A stretch of 64,000 bases of DNA, from NCBI GenBank assembly GCA_016716085.1, contig JADJWY010000008.1:434001-498000 (forward strand). The letters run 5' to 3'. This document shows, in pieces, positions 9,156 to 18,600 of this stretch. Both the position numbers and the translations under genes were made by a program. The notes under the pieces were generated by a model that saw only the letters and a list, made by a program, of their open reading frames with translations, did no database searches and was not told where the DNA came from. How positions within the stretch are numbered: the first letter of the stretch is position 1; the number at the start of each line of letters is the position of its first letter. The DNA comes from Hahellaceae bacterium. GTDB lineage: Bacteria; Pseudomonadota; Gammaproteobacteria; Pseudomonadales; Oleiphilaceae.

Positions 9156-10424
9156 CGCCTCCAGCATTGCCTGGGTAACCAGCACCACCCCATTGTCGCT
9201 GCGGTGGAAGCGGCGTGCGTCTTCTTCGGGATTTTCGCCGATGATCGTACCCGGTGGAACCTTACAGTTCATATCCAGTACCACACGCCGCAGGCGGCAG
9301 TGGCGGCCGATATCACAGGTTGGTAACACCACGCATTCTTCGAGATGGGCGTAAGAATTGACGCGAACGTTGTTGAACAGAATGCTTTGCGCCACGGTGG
9401 CACCGGAGACAATGCAGCCTGCAGACACCACCGAATTAACCGCCATTCCGACGCGATTTTCAAAGTTATGGTTGAACTTGGCGGCAGGGCGCTGATACTG
9501 CATCGTGCGGATAGGCCAGGAATCGTCATAGAGATCCAGCTTGGGGATCAGCTTGGTCAGATCGATGTTGGCCTCCCAGTACGCATCAATGGTACCTACG
9601 TCACGCCAGTAGGGTTCATCCGGGTAAGCCGTATTCTTGATGCAGCTGCGCTGAAAGTGATGGGCCAGCGTGGGATATTTGCCGATCATCGTCGGAATGA
9701 TGTCTTTGCCGAAATCATGCGAAGACTCTGGATCAAGCGCGTCGGTGAGCAATTTTTCGTTGATGACATCGGCATTGAAAATATAGATGCCCATGCTGGC
9801 CAGACAACGCCCAGGCTTACCCGGCATGTCGGGCGGGTCGCTGGGTTTTTCCACGAAAGAGATGATTTCGTTCTGCGCGTTGACGGCCATGACGCCAAAG
9901 CCTTTGGCATCTTCCCTGTCGACCTCAATGCAACCCACCGTCATGGCTGCGCCGGATTCGATGTGATCCCGCAGCATGACGCTATAATCCTGTTTATAAA
10001 CATGGTCACCTGCCAGGACGAGTATGTAACGATATCCCCGGTTGTTGATCAGGCTCATGTTCTGAAACACGGCATCTGCGGTACCCTGATACCAGGTCTG
10101 AGCTTCGGTCTGCTGCTGTGCAGGCCAGAGTTCGATGAATTCATTGAAGTCCGGTCTTAGGAAGTTCCAGCCCCGCTGAACGTGTTGATTCAGCGTGTGG
10201 GATCGATACTGTGTGATCACGGCAATGCGACGAACGCCGCTGTTGACACAGTTAGACAATGGAAAATCGATAATTTTGAATTTTCCGGCGATCGGGACGG
10301 CAGGTTTGACGCGGGAATCGGTCAGTTGCATGAGTCGGGTGCCGCGACCTCCCGCCAGAATAATGGCGAGTGTGTGGTTCAGGGCGGCGTTGAGATCAAG
10401 GGTTTGATTGCTGGGTGTCATCAT
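9150..10424 (-). CDS. glgC: Glucose-1-phosphate adenylyltransferase GlgC
   Basis: GlgC makes ADP-glucose from ATP and glucose-1-phosphate, the committed step of bacterial glycogen synthesis. The 424-residue protein shows the nucleotide-binding N-terminus LAGGRGTRLMQLT followed by SRVKPAVPIAGKFKIIDFPLSNC, the WYQGTADAV substrate motif, LAGDHVYKQDY, FVEKP and YWRDVGT(I)D, and a C-terminal left-handed helix region ending in NPEEDARRF. It is the only glycogen gene here on the minus strand. It is divergent from glgA across about 97 bases (10,425-10,521), which must hold both promoters, and convergent with glgX. Confidence 0.97.
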   Translation of the reverse strand: MMTPSNQTLDLNAALNHTLAIILAGGRGTRLMQLTDSRVKPAVPIAGKFKIIDFPLSNCVNSGVRRIAVITQYRSHTLNQHVQRGWNFLRPDFNEFIELWPAQQQTEAQTWYQGTADAVFQNMSLINNRGYRYILVLAGDHVYKQDYSVMLRDHIESGAAMTVGCIEVDREDAKGFGVMAVNAQNEIISFVEKPSDPPDMPGKPGRCLASMGIYIFNADVINEKLLTDALDPESSHDFGKDIIPTMIGKYPTLAHHFQRSCIKNTAYPDEPYWRDVGTIDAYWEANIDLTKLIPKLDLYDDSWPIRTMQYQRPAAKFNHNFENRVGMAVNSVVSAGCIVSGATVAQSILFNNVRVNSYAHLEECVVLPTCDIGRHCRLRRVVLDMNCKVPPGTIIGENPEEDARRFHRSDNGVVLVTQAMLEAL

Positions 10425-10521
10425 GTCGTAAACGCGCAGGCCTTTGCTGAAGAAGGAAAATGAATTAAGAATATCCTAAATTAAACAATGGGTGATGAAT
10501 AGGGTTAGAGGGAGTCTTCCG

Positions 10522-11955
10522 GTGAAAATATTGTTTGTGGCTTCTGAGGTGTATCCGCTGGTAAAAACCGGGGGGTTGGCCGATGTCGTCGGCGCGTTGC
10601 CTGTGGCACTTTCAGCCACCAATGACGTCAAGGTTCTGTTGCCCGCTTACGAGGGGTTAATGGGGATGCTCTCCGACTGCCGGGCAGGACCCATTCTGGG
10701 CAACCCGTTCGGCTATGGTGAAATGCGTCTGGTGTTTGGCCGACTGGAGGGGGGTTCAATCGAATTCTGGTTGCTTGACTGCCCGAATTTGTTTCATCGC
10801 CAGGGCGGACCCTACCTGAACGAGGATGGTCACGACCATGCTGATAATCACCGTCGGTTCGCCGCACTGTCATGGGCGGGTGCCGTCGTGACGCAGTATG
10901 GCTCACTGATGAACTGGCGGCCTGACATCGTTCATGCGCACGATTGGCAGACCGGGCTACTTCCGGCCTACCTCAGGGCCTGGTCACAGCGTCATCCGCC
11001 GGTTGTCTACACCATACACAACATGCAGTTTACCGGTGCCTACACCCACGATCAGTATCTGGAAACCGGGCTACCGGAAAGCCTGTTCAATATGTATGGG
11101 CTGGAGTATTACGGGCGCTATTCCATGCTCAAGGCGGGTATTCAGTACAGCGATGCGGTGACGACAGTGAGTCCGACCTACGCCAAGGAAATTCAGACGC
11201 CGGCTTATGGCTGCGGCCTGGATGCGCTGATGCGCGATCAGAAACACAAGATCAGTGGCATCCTGAACGGCGTGGACTATCAGGTCTGGAACCCTGCCAC
11301 GGACGAGTTGATTGATCATCATTATTGCCTGCGAGACATGGACGGGAAGGCGCTCAATAAACAGGCGCTGCAGAAGAAGCTGGGCTTGCGTATCGAGCCT
11401 CGCAAACCGCTGCTGGGTTTGATCAGCCGACTGAGCGAACAAAAAGGGCTTGACCTGGTTTTGCAGGTGCTGCCGGACTATCTGGAGCAGGGCGCGCAGC
11501 TGATTCTGCTGGGATCTGGCGAAAAGTCACTTGAGTCAGCGTTCCGGGCGCTGTCGGGACGTTTTCCGGATCAGGTATCGGCTAATTTTGGGTATAACGA
11601 ACCGCTGGCACATCAAATTCAGTCGGCCAGTGACTTCCTGCTGGTTCCATCCCGATTTGAGCCCTGTGGTTTAACGCAGCTCTATGCGCTCAAATATGGC
11701 ACGCTGCCGATTGTGCGTCGTACCGGCGGCCTTGCAGACTCGGTGTGGGAGGATATATCCGGGCGTCCACAGACCGGTTTCGTGTTCAATGATGCTACCG
11801 TTCATGAGTTGTGGCATGCCCTGCAGCGGGCCATGGGTGCCTATGAAAATGAGCGGGTGTTTCGTCAGCTGCGCGAGCAAGCGATGCAACAGGACTTCAG
11901 TTGGGAAAGTTCGGCAGCCCAATACACCTCGCTCTATAAACGCCTGATCACCTAG
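10522..11955 (+). CDS. glgA: Glycogen synthase GlgA (ADP-glucose dependent)
   Basis: GlgA transfers glucose from ADP-glucose to growing alpha-1,4 glucan (GT5, GT-B fold). I choose the GTG at 10,522 because it gives the family-typical N-terminus MKILFVASEVYPLVKTGGLADVVG and is preceded by GGGAG about 8 bases upstream; an in-frame ATG at 10,492 would add ten atypical residues. The product is 477 residues. The ADP-glucose-binding KTGGLADV motif, the HAHDWQTGL block and the C-terminal SRFEPCGLTQLYALKYGTLPIVRRTGGLADSV signature are all present. It ends the glycogen cluster; the pel operon starts 285 bases downstream on the same strand. Confidence 0.95.
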   Translation: MKILFVASEVYPLVKTGGLADVVGALPVALSATNDVKVLLPAYEGLMGMLSDCRAGPILGNPFGYGEMRLVFGRLEGGSIEFWLLDCPNLFHRQGGPYLNEDGHDHADNHRRFAALSWAGAVVTQYGSLMNWRPDIVHAHDWQTGLLPAYLRAWSQRHPPVVYTIHNMQFTGAYTHDQYLETGLPESLFNMYGLEYYGRYSMLKAGIQYSDAVTTVSPTYAKEIQTPAYGCGLDALMRDQKHKISGILNGVDYQVWNPATDELIDHHYCLRDMDGKALNKQALQKKLGLRIEPRKPLLGLISRLSEQKGLDLVLQVLPDYLEQGAQLILLGSGEKSLESAFRALSGRFPDQVSANFGYNEPLAHQIQSASDFLLVPSRFEPCGLTQLYALKYGTLPIVRRTGGLADSVWEDISGRPQTGFVFNDATVHELWHALQRAMGAYENERVFRQLREQAMQQDFSWESSAAQYTSLYKRLIT

Positions 11956-12018
11956 AAACGCTGATCACCCAGGGCTCGTGGATATCCCGGATGTCAGCTC
12001 TTTTATCACCTGAAAAAT

Positions 12019-12045
12019 GGGACTGTCGAACAATTTTACAGTCCC
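12019..12045. promoter_or_regulatory. Perfect 8-bp inverted repeat downstream of glgA
   Basis: GGGACTGT (12,019-12,026) and ACAGTCCC (12,038-12,045) form a perfect hairpin with an 11-base loop. On the + strand no T-run follows, so it is not a textbook terminator for glgA. Read on the minus strand it is followed by ATTTTT, the arrangement of a weak intrinsic terminator, although no minus-strand gene is seen here. It may end stray transcription or be a protein-binding palindrome between the glycogen and pel units. Confidence 0.4.
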
Positions 12046-12068
12046 GAAGCGACCTTGCTTGATTTTTG

Positions 12069-12107
12069 TGTGTAACAGCACGTAACGGGGTTGGATATCT
12101 GTGTAAC
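12069..12107. repeat. Pair of TGTGTAAC direct repeats upstream of the pel operon
   Basis: TGTGTAAC occurs at 12,069-12,076 and again at 12,100-12,107, a start-to-start distance of 31 bases, close to three helical turns. The second copy is part of a small palindrome, GTGTA at 12,101-12,105 and TACAC at 12,111-12,115. Another GTAAC lies between them. The spacing puts both repeats on the same face of the DNA, as expected for a dimeric or cooperative regulator of the exopolysaccharide genes. No known regulator can be named from this alone. Confidence 0.35.
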
Positions 12108-12166
12108 TGGTACACTTCTTGTATTACAATTCGGCGTGAGGAATAGGGGCTTTGAGCACGTTGGTT

Positions 12167-12188
12167 AAATGTGATCAAGGTCAAAATT
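12167..12188. promoter_or_regulatory. Candidate CRP/Vfr-type site in the pel upstream region
   Basis: The 22-base stretch contains a left half-site AAATGTGATC identical to the E. coli CRP consensus arm and a right half GGTCAAAATT matching about 7 of 10 positions. It lies 53-74 bases before the first pel start codon. A CATAAA at 12,201-12,206 is a plausible -10 element, although the distance is not an exact class II spacing, so repression or another promoter is equally possible. Confidence 0.4.
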
Positions 12189-12189
12189 A

Positions 12190-12234
12190 GCCCGCAAGGG
12201 CATAAAAAGAGAGACAGGCCAAAAGCCTGCAGGA
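12190..12234 (+). promoter_or_regulatory. pel leader: two small hairpins and strong Shine-Dalgarno
   Basis: GCCC-GCAA-GGGC (12,190-12,201) is a 4-bp stem closed by a GNRA-type loop. CAGGC-CAAAA-GCCTG (12,215-12,229) is a perfect 5-bp stem ending one base before the Shine-Dalgarno AGGAAG (12,231-12,236). The ATG at 12,241 follows at good spacing. The second stem is placed where its stability could affect ribosome access to the first gene of the operon. The leader is too short to hold a known c-di-GMP riboswitch. Confidence 0.4.
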
Positions 12235-12240
12235 AGCAAC

Positions 12241-14727
12241 ATGCGTAACGTACGGGACTTCGCCTGGGCGATGGCTGCCTTGGCCTTCTTATTTTGTTTC
12301 AGTCAACTGGCACGCGCGGCAACGCTGGATGTCAAAGTACTGGTGATTTCCACCGGTACGGCGCAGGAAGATCAGGGGCTTGACCTGATCGATGACATGC
12401 TCAATGAAGTGGGCGTGTCCTATGAAGTTCTGGATTCCAGTCGCCAGACGCTCACCGCAGAATTTCTCTCTGATGGAACCCATGGCCGCTTCAACGGCGT
12501 CATATTGACCGATTCCATGCTCTATTTCACCGGCCCGGGAAATTACCTCAACAGTGGGTTTTCGCTGGAAGAATGGCAGTTGCTGCACCAGTATGAGCGC
12601 GATTTTAACGTGCGCGAATCAGTACTTTCGGGTTACCCCGCCTCTGGCCCTTATTTCAAAGTTGTCTATGATCTCGATTACGGGATGGACTTGAATACGC
12701 TGACGCCCGGATCCCAATTTCAGGGTGTGTGGCAGGCGCCTGCAGGCGGCACGGACCTGTTCGAGTATGTCAACACCGCGAATCCCTTGCCTGTAAATGA
12801 TTACTCTGTCGCAGTCGAGCCCGTGCAGGGAAGTCTGGATCCTGTTGTCGAACCGCTGCTGCGTGACGGTGATTCTGCCCGTACGCTGGTTTCCAGGCTG
12901 ACCTATGCGGATGGCCGTGAAGTACTGTACTCCGGTATTACCAATGCATGGTATCTGGTGCATTCGCAAGTGCTGAACTATGAATTCCTCAACTTCGCCA
13001 CGCGCGGGCTGTTCCTGGGCAGCCGCAAAGTGTACCTGGCTGCGCATGTTGATGACCTGTTTCTGGCTGACGATGTATGGGATCCAGTCAATAACGTGAC
13101 GACGGGGGATGTGAGTTACCGCAATTCCTCTGCGGACATCGACAATCTGATTGTTCAGCAGAATGCCTTTAACAATCGATTCAGCACTGCGGGTAACTTT
13201 AAACTCGACATGGCGTTCAACGGCGGCGGTGCGGTGACGATTCCCGCCCGAAAGGAAACACTGGTTTCGGATGCTGACGCCTGGATGGCGCGCGTCTATT
13301 CAACCAGTCGTCTGGGGCGCCAGTACTACGGGTACACAGGAAGCTACCTGCTTCTGGCCAGTCAGGTCGCGGTTAAATTCCCGGTTAACGCGCCCTATAA
13401 CCCATACGCGAATTCAGCAGTGCTTACGCTCACCGGTCGCACATCCTCAACCAACGGACAGATCTGTCGTATCACGGCGCCCTGGGATGAAGCTACCGTG
13501 ACATGGCAGCGTTCAAATGCAACGACCTATTGGGCGTCGCGCGCAGGTGCATCCTATGATGCCAGCAGCTGTATTGCCTACACCCAGGTGGGTGGCAAGG
13601 TGACTGCGAACATCACACCGATCGTCAATCAATGGCTTTCTGGACAGGCGCCCAACTACGGTGTCGTGCTGGTCGGCGGCGCGTCGAACTGGGTTTATAC
13701 ACGCGAATACAGCCAGGCGGCCGGACGTCCCCAGTTGACGATTGATTATCCGCTGACAACCTCTGATCCGTTGACGGCAGCGATCATGCAGCATAAGACG
13801 GGCTTCCGTTTTATTAACCACACCTATACGCATGCGGATATGTTTACCAGTGCCGGCACAACCTATGCGACGGCTTTTGAAGAAATTGCCAAAAACATCG
13901 AATTCTGGGATTTGCTTGGTTTACCTGAACTTGATGATAACACACGTGTTCTGATTTCAGGTAACCACTCAGGGCTCGACGACACGATGGGAACCGAACT
14001 GGATCCTTCGGACGATCTTCCCTATCCGCAGGGGCGTAACACGGCCTTCATTGATGCCGCCCGCGCTGTCGGTATTCGTTATCTGGCCTCCGACTCTTCG
14101 CGTCTGAATCAGGACCGTGAGGACTATGTTCCTGGCACGAATAACGAAATGATTCTGTTGCCCAGGTATCCGACGGCGGTCTTCTACAACGCAACGACGC
14201 CGGCTGAACTGGAAGATGAGTACAACTACATTTTCCATGAGCGGTATATCAACGCCGGTCAGAATCCCTGCGCGATTCCTGGGGCTATCTGTGCGCCACG
14301 TAGCTATGCTCAGATCCTTGCAGCAGAAGCCGATACAACCTTGCGACACATGCTGACCTATCGCACCTGGCCGCATTACTTCCATATCAGCAATTTGCGG
14401 GATTATGGCGCGGGCAAGACACTGCAGTTTGACTGGCTGAACTCGGTAATGGCTCGTTATGAGTCTCTGTTAAAGTTGCCGGTTGTCAACGCTCCTTACT
14501 ACGCCATCGGTGAGCGCACCCGTCAGCGAATCGAAGCTCGCAATGCGGGTGTTCAGGCGGTCTACGATGACGCGAGTCAGACCGTAACCGTATCGGCTTC
14601 CCGCCCAGCGGTCATCGAGGCGACAGGTCTTTCCAACGGTTCAGTGTATGGCGGTCAGCGTCAGTCTACGCTGTCCGTTGGGGAACTGCCTGTGACCTAC
14701 ATCGTTGACGACGGCTCAGCGTTTTAG
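12241..14727 (+). CDS. Exported Pel-locus polysaccharide deacetylase (Agd3-like) with inserted DNRLRE-type module
   Basis: The 828-residue protein starts with a clear signal peptide (about residues 1-26, ending LARA). An N-terminal alpha/beta domain (about 27-240) precedes a deacetylase fold with HVDD at 269-272 and HTYTH at 527-531, which would supply the aspartate and two histidines of a metal-dependent de-N-acetylase. Later GNHSG (574-578) and YFHISN (713-718) are further likely active-site segments. Residues about 325-505 look like a DNRLRE-type beta-sandwich (PWDEATVTWQRS, VTANITPIVNQWLSG, GVVLVGG, GRPQLTIDY). In P. aeruginosa PelA the corresponding metal residues, as I recall, are only about 70 apart, so this module is an insertion. 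The overall look recalls fungal Agd3 (family CE18) rather than PelA itself. It probably deacetylates Pel in the periplasm. It opens the operon and the hydrolase follows after 11 bases. Confidence 0.72.
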   Translation: MRNVRDFAWAMAALAFLFCFSQLARAATLDVKVLVISTGTAQEDQGLDLIDDMLNEVGVSYEVLDSSRQTLTAEFLSDGTHGRFNGVILTDSMLYFTGPGNYLNSGFSLEEWQLLHQYERDFNVRESVLSGYPASGPYFKVVYDLDYGMDLNTLTPGSQFQGVWQAPAGGTDLFEYVNTANPLPVNDYSVAVEPVQGSLDPVVEPLLRDGDSARTLVSRLTYADGREVLYSGITNAWYLVHSQVLNYEFLNFATRGLFLGSRKVYLAAHVDDLFLADDVWDPVNNVTTGDVSYRNSSADIDNLIVQQNAFNNRFSTAGNFKLDMAFNGGGAVTIPARKETLVSDADAWMARVYSTSRLGRQYYGYTGSYLLLASQVAVKFPVNAPYNPYANSAVLTLTGRTSSTNGQICRITAPWDEATVTWQRSNATTYWASRAGASYDASSCIAYTQVGGKVTANITPIVNQWLSGQAPNYGVVLVGGASNWVYTREYSQAAGRPQLTIDYPLTTSDPLTAAIMQHKTGFRFINHTYTHADMFTSAGTTYATAFEEIAKNIEFWDLLGLPELDDNTRVLISGNHSGLDDTMGTELDPSDDLPYPQGRNTAFIDAARAVGIRYLASDSSRLNQDREDYVPGTNNEMILLPRYPTAVFYNATTPAELEDEYNYIFHERYINAGQNPCAIPGAICAPRSYAQILAAEADTTLRHMLTYRTWPHYFHISNLRDYGAGKTLQFDWLNSVMARYESLLKLPVVNAPYYAIGERTRQRIEARNAGVQAVYDDASQTVTVSASRPAVIEATGLSNGSVYGGQRQSTLSVGELPVTYIVDDGSAF

Positions 14728-14738
14728 GTTACTCAGTC

Positions 14739-15587
14739 ATGGCAGGACGAGCGGGGTACCTCCCCGCTTTGCTCGCAATCTGGCTTTTAGGTCTGGCCTG
14801 TCCGACGTCAGCTTCCGTGGCGTTTTATTACGGTCGTGGCATTCCACAAGAAGCGACGCATTATGACTTCATTGTGCTGCAACCTTCCCAGGTGAGCCCT
14901 GCCGAACTGGACGAACTGAAAAAAAAGGGAACGCAACCCCTTGCTTATCTCAGTATTGGTGAAGTTGCCCGAACGGCAGCCGAAATGGTGGCGGTGCGTC
15001 CGGAGTGGCGGCTCGGTCAAAACGAGCATTGGGACAGTGTTGTGCTGGATGTCAGGCGACCAGAAGTACAGCTGTTTTTGGTTGAAATGATGGCCGCGGC
15101 AGCCTGGCGACAGGGATTCAAAGGTTTTTTTCTGGATACCCTGGATAGTTATCGCTTAACCGAAGAAGGGCGAAGCGATGAATCAGGTTTTCAGCAGGCT
15201 TTGGTGGCGGTCATCCAACGCCTGGCTACAACCTTTAATAAACCTACGCTGATTCTCAATCGCGGGTTTGAGTTCGCCTCGCGCGTGAGTGAGCAGATTC
15301 AGGCGGTTGCCTTTGAGTCACTCTACTCGCGTTACAGTGTGGCCGATGATGACTACCGCGCAGTTCCGCCAAACGATAGGGAATGGTTATTGGCGCAGGT
15401 TCTGCCCCTGGTCAAAAACTACGGGCTGGAGGTTATCGCGATTGATTATCTGCCGGAAAACGATGCCTCAGTGTCGGAGCTGATCCAGCGCATTGAAGCG
15501 CATGGCTTGTCAGCCTGGGTTGGTGATGGGCTATTGGCGCATATGGGGCAGGGGAGCGGGCGTCATCGAGCGGGGCTCGGCAGGTAA
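14739..15587 (+). CDS. pelA: Stand-alone PelA-type glycoside hydrolase (GH114/GH166-like)
   Basis: The 282-residue protein matches the N-terminal hydrolase domain of PelA and the related endo-alpha-1,4-polygalactosaminidases, which cleave galactosamine-rich polymers. A signal peptide (about residues 1-25, ending TSA) directs it to the periplasm. The TIM-barrel motifs are FYYGRGIP at the N-terminus, LAYLSIGEV, FFLDTLDSY with D133 and D136, and FESLYS with E193, my candidate for the catalytic glutamate (E218 in P. aeruginosa PelA from memory). In Pseudomonas this domain is fused to the deacetylase; here it is a separate gene placed after it. The symbol is given because this is the hydrolase half of PelA. 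Confidence 0.82.
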   Translation: MAGRAGYLPALLAIWLLGLACPTSASVAFYYGRGIPQEATHYDFIVLQPSQVSPAELDELKKKGTQPLAYLSIGEVARTAAEMVAVRPEWRLGQNEHWDSVVLDVRRPEVQLFLVEMMAAAAWRQGFKGFFLDTLDSYRLTEEGRSDESGFQQALVAVIQRLATTFNKPTLILNRGFEFASRVSEQIQAVAFESLYSRYSVADDDYRAVPPNDREWLLAQVLPLVKNYGLEVIAIDYLPENDASVSELIQRIEAHGLSAWVGDGLLAHMGQGSGRHRAGLGR

Positions 15588-15605
15588 ACAATTGTTAAAT
15601 CAGAG

Positions 15606-15622
15606 GCTTTATCGGCAAAAGC
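15606..15622 (+). other. Small hairpin in the gap between hydrolase gene and pelB
   Basis: GCTTT (15,606-15,610) and AAAGC (15,618-15,622) can pair over a 7-base loop, followed shortly by CATTTTAAAA. The 97-base gap (15,588-15,684) is the longest inside the pel operon. The hairpin is weak and may simply be a partial transcription break or a processing site; nothing else stands out in the gap. Confidence 0.25.
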
Positions 15623-15684
15623 TGACATTTTAAAAAACGTCCTCGTGAGAAAATAAAGAAAGGAATCGATTCAGGCGGACAACA

Positions 15685-18600
15685 GTGGTCAATCAGGCAA
15701 ACACTTCAACGCAGTTGATGCACCCCCTGGGGGTTGTGGCGTTAATCATGCTCGTGCTGGGCATGCTTATCGTTCTGTTTCCCAAGGAGTCACTGTATGC
15801 GGATCCGCATTATACCGAGGAACCAGACGTCATCTCGGTCGCCTATCAACGGGTGTTGCTTGCCGCCCGTCCCGATGATGCCGGGCTTCGTATCGGCCTG
15901 GTTACTCAGCTGCGTAAACTGGGCTTAAACCAGGATGCGGAACAGGCGCTGAAACCACTGAATCAATCCTCAGCCCTCGCAAGCCTGCCTCAGTCATTGC
16001 AGATCGCACTGCAGCGCGAACGCCTCTGGTTACAAATGGGGCGGCTCAACGACGCGGCGGCAGTGCCAGATTCAACCTTACATGATCTCCTGTTTGAAAC
16101 ACTCTTGATTGGTTGGCCACTGGCGACCATCGATGAAGTGACTCGTCCGTTTGTCAGTGCATTGTCATTGCCTGAACAGGTGGCCTTCTATCAGGCCAGG
16201 CTTGCCAAAGGGGGCTACACGCAGGACTCGCTTGCGCTGCAATGGAAGCTTGCCCGGCTGGCTCGTTTTAATTCCAACCCCGAACTGGAAGCATCGGTTC
16301 TTGAAACTATTTTTTCCCTGCTACCTGAAAATGACATCCGGATCGCTGAGGTGCGTGAGCGATGGTTGACCGCCGCACTGGAGAGTTCCCCTGAGCTTGC
16401 GTTGAGTGCGGTTACCAAGCAGATTGAAACACGGCACAAGGATCTATTGCTGCTGGATGCCGGTGTTCGTATCGCGTTGCAAAATGGCGCACTGGGGCGT
16501 GCCCTTGAGTGGGCAGAACAGGCGCGCATGCTCGATGACCGTAACCTGGAGAGAACCAGCGAACTACTGGATTTGGCGTTGGCCCAGGGGGAACAGAGGA
16601 GCGCCATGGCCTATGTCGAATTAGTGTCCCAACTGAAGCCAACTTCAGCTGATTTTCATGCTAAGGCCGCGCAAATATACAGTTGGTCGCATCAGGAGAG
16701 TAAAGCCCTGGCGCATTGGGAAGTTCTGGCCTACGGCCAAAAAGATGAGCAGGCCATCGCGGCGACGTGGCAGATTGCCCTCAATCTGGGCCGTCCCAGC
16801 GAAGCAGTCGAAATTCTGCAGTTTGTCAGAAGCTGGCGAAAACTCACCGTGGACGAGTGGCTGAATCTGGCTGCAGCTTATAAACGTTTGGGCGATGAGG
16901 AGCAGGCAGAAGCGACATTGAATTTTGGTCTGGAAGACTACCCCGACCACCCAACGCTGCTGAATCAGACCCTGCTTCTGGCCTCCCATCGTAAGGACGA
17001 TGCCCGACTCGTAACAGTGTTGGCGTCTCTGGAACAGACCCATGGCCTTTCAGACGATCAGGTTTTCTTGTTTGCGACAACCTACTGGAATCAGGGTGAA
17101 CCTGACAAAGCCCATGCGGTGCTGGTCAGGCACACCTTGGAAAACCAGTCTGAATACTGGCTCATGCGCGCAGAACTCGCGTCACTGGCGGGACATACTC
17201 AAGATCGCGATCGGTGTCTGGCGCATTTGCCCCAGTCTCAGGCGTTCACATCAGGTCCTCAGCAGACTCAGCGGTTGATCGGTTTGCTGCTGTCATCCGG
17301 TCAGAGTCAATCCGCGTTGGGGCTTTCGGAAGCGGCCTATGAGCGCTACCGGCAGCCGGCGTTTTTGATGCTGGCCCTGGAGAGTGCAGCCTCTGCGGGT
17401 GACTTGCTCAGTGTAGAGAATCTGTTGGCCCGCCTGGACGCTGAGCGTATCGACACGAGCGGGCGAGCGGATATTTGGGCCATGCGCGCTCGCCTGGCCC
17501 AACAAAAGGGACAAACGGATCAGGCCGCCACCGCCTGGGCAGCGGCGGTTGCGCGCGCGCCAGCTGAGTTAGATTATCAGATTGCGCAAGTCTGGTTCTG
17601 GATGGCGGCGGGAGATCGGTTTGCAGAAACGCTTGAGGGCGGCTTGCGTGATTTGAGCGAGCAAGCGTCGGCCAGTGCTCGCGTGATCGATGTGTTGGCT
17701 TATGGGTGGCTGAGACTCGGGCAGCCTGAAAAGGCCGTGGAGTGGTTTAAATTGGGGCTTGAGCCGCATCAACAGGACTGGCGGTGGCTGAAAGCCTATT
17801 CATCAGCGCTGCGTGAATTGGCGCAGAGCGATCAGGCCGATGAGATCGAGCGAAGCGCTTTCACGCTGCTGGCGGCGGACCTGGTGGAAAAAGCCTCGGC
17901 AGGTCAGGACAGCCTGCCAGAGGAGGAAAAAGAAAAGTTGACGCAGTCGCTTGTCGACTATCTGATCATGTATCGGCGACAGGGTCATGCAGATGAAGCC
18001 CGGCAACTCCTGATCGCTATGCGGCAGCGCGCGTCTGAGCGTCAGGGTTCCGCTCTGTCAGGTAATCCCGTAAATGCCTCCTGGATTCAGGGTGCGGACG
18101 AGTGGGGCGGAGAAAAATTGCGGCATCGACTCGTGGTCATGGGGATGGACTGGGCCTTGAGCGATCAGAACGAAGCAGACCTCTCGCTGTATGAACAGTG
18201 GGCCACGGCTGAAGACGTTGCTTTGCCCGCCTGGCAGCAGCTGGCCTTAAGTATGCGGCAGCGGGATGGATATCGAATTCGCGAAGTGGTTCGCACGTTT
18301 AAGTCTGAGTTGCCGCTGGCAGATCAGATGCTCGCCCTGGACCAGATCGGAGAGCGCAGTGAGGCGCTGCAGTTGGCCCGCTCAGTCGAACCCTCCTTGC
18401 CCAGCCAGCCGTCGCCAAATCGGGATGTACAGGTGGCCGCTCTCTTGCGGGAGCGAAATGGGACAGCCGTTCAGGGCGGCGCATTTGTGGATAGTTTGGG
18501 GCAGCTGCGTCAATCTGGTGTGATGCTGGAAGGACAAACGCTGGTCGGTAACACACCCGTCTCCGCCGCCCTGAAAGGAACGCAACTGGATACACTCGAC

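Noticed and set aside
9345..10160. Long open frame on the + strand inside glgC.
   Set aside because: It is the antisense of a clearly conserved glgC; the translation has no recognisable motif.
12019..12045. Classical intrinsic terminator of glgA.
   Set aside because: The stem is perfect, but no T-run follows on the + strand; recorded as an inverted repeat of unclear role.
12180..12240. Possible c-di-GMP (GEMM) riboswitch before the pel genes, suggested by CGCAAGGGC.
   Set aside because: The leader is too short and lacks the tetraloop receptor, the second stem pattern and a full aptamer; only small hairpins are present.
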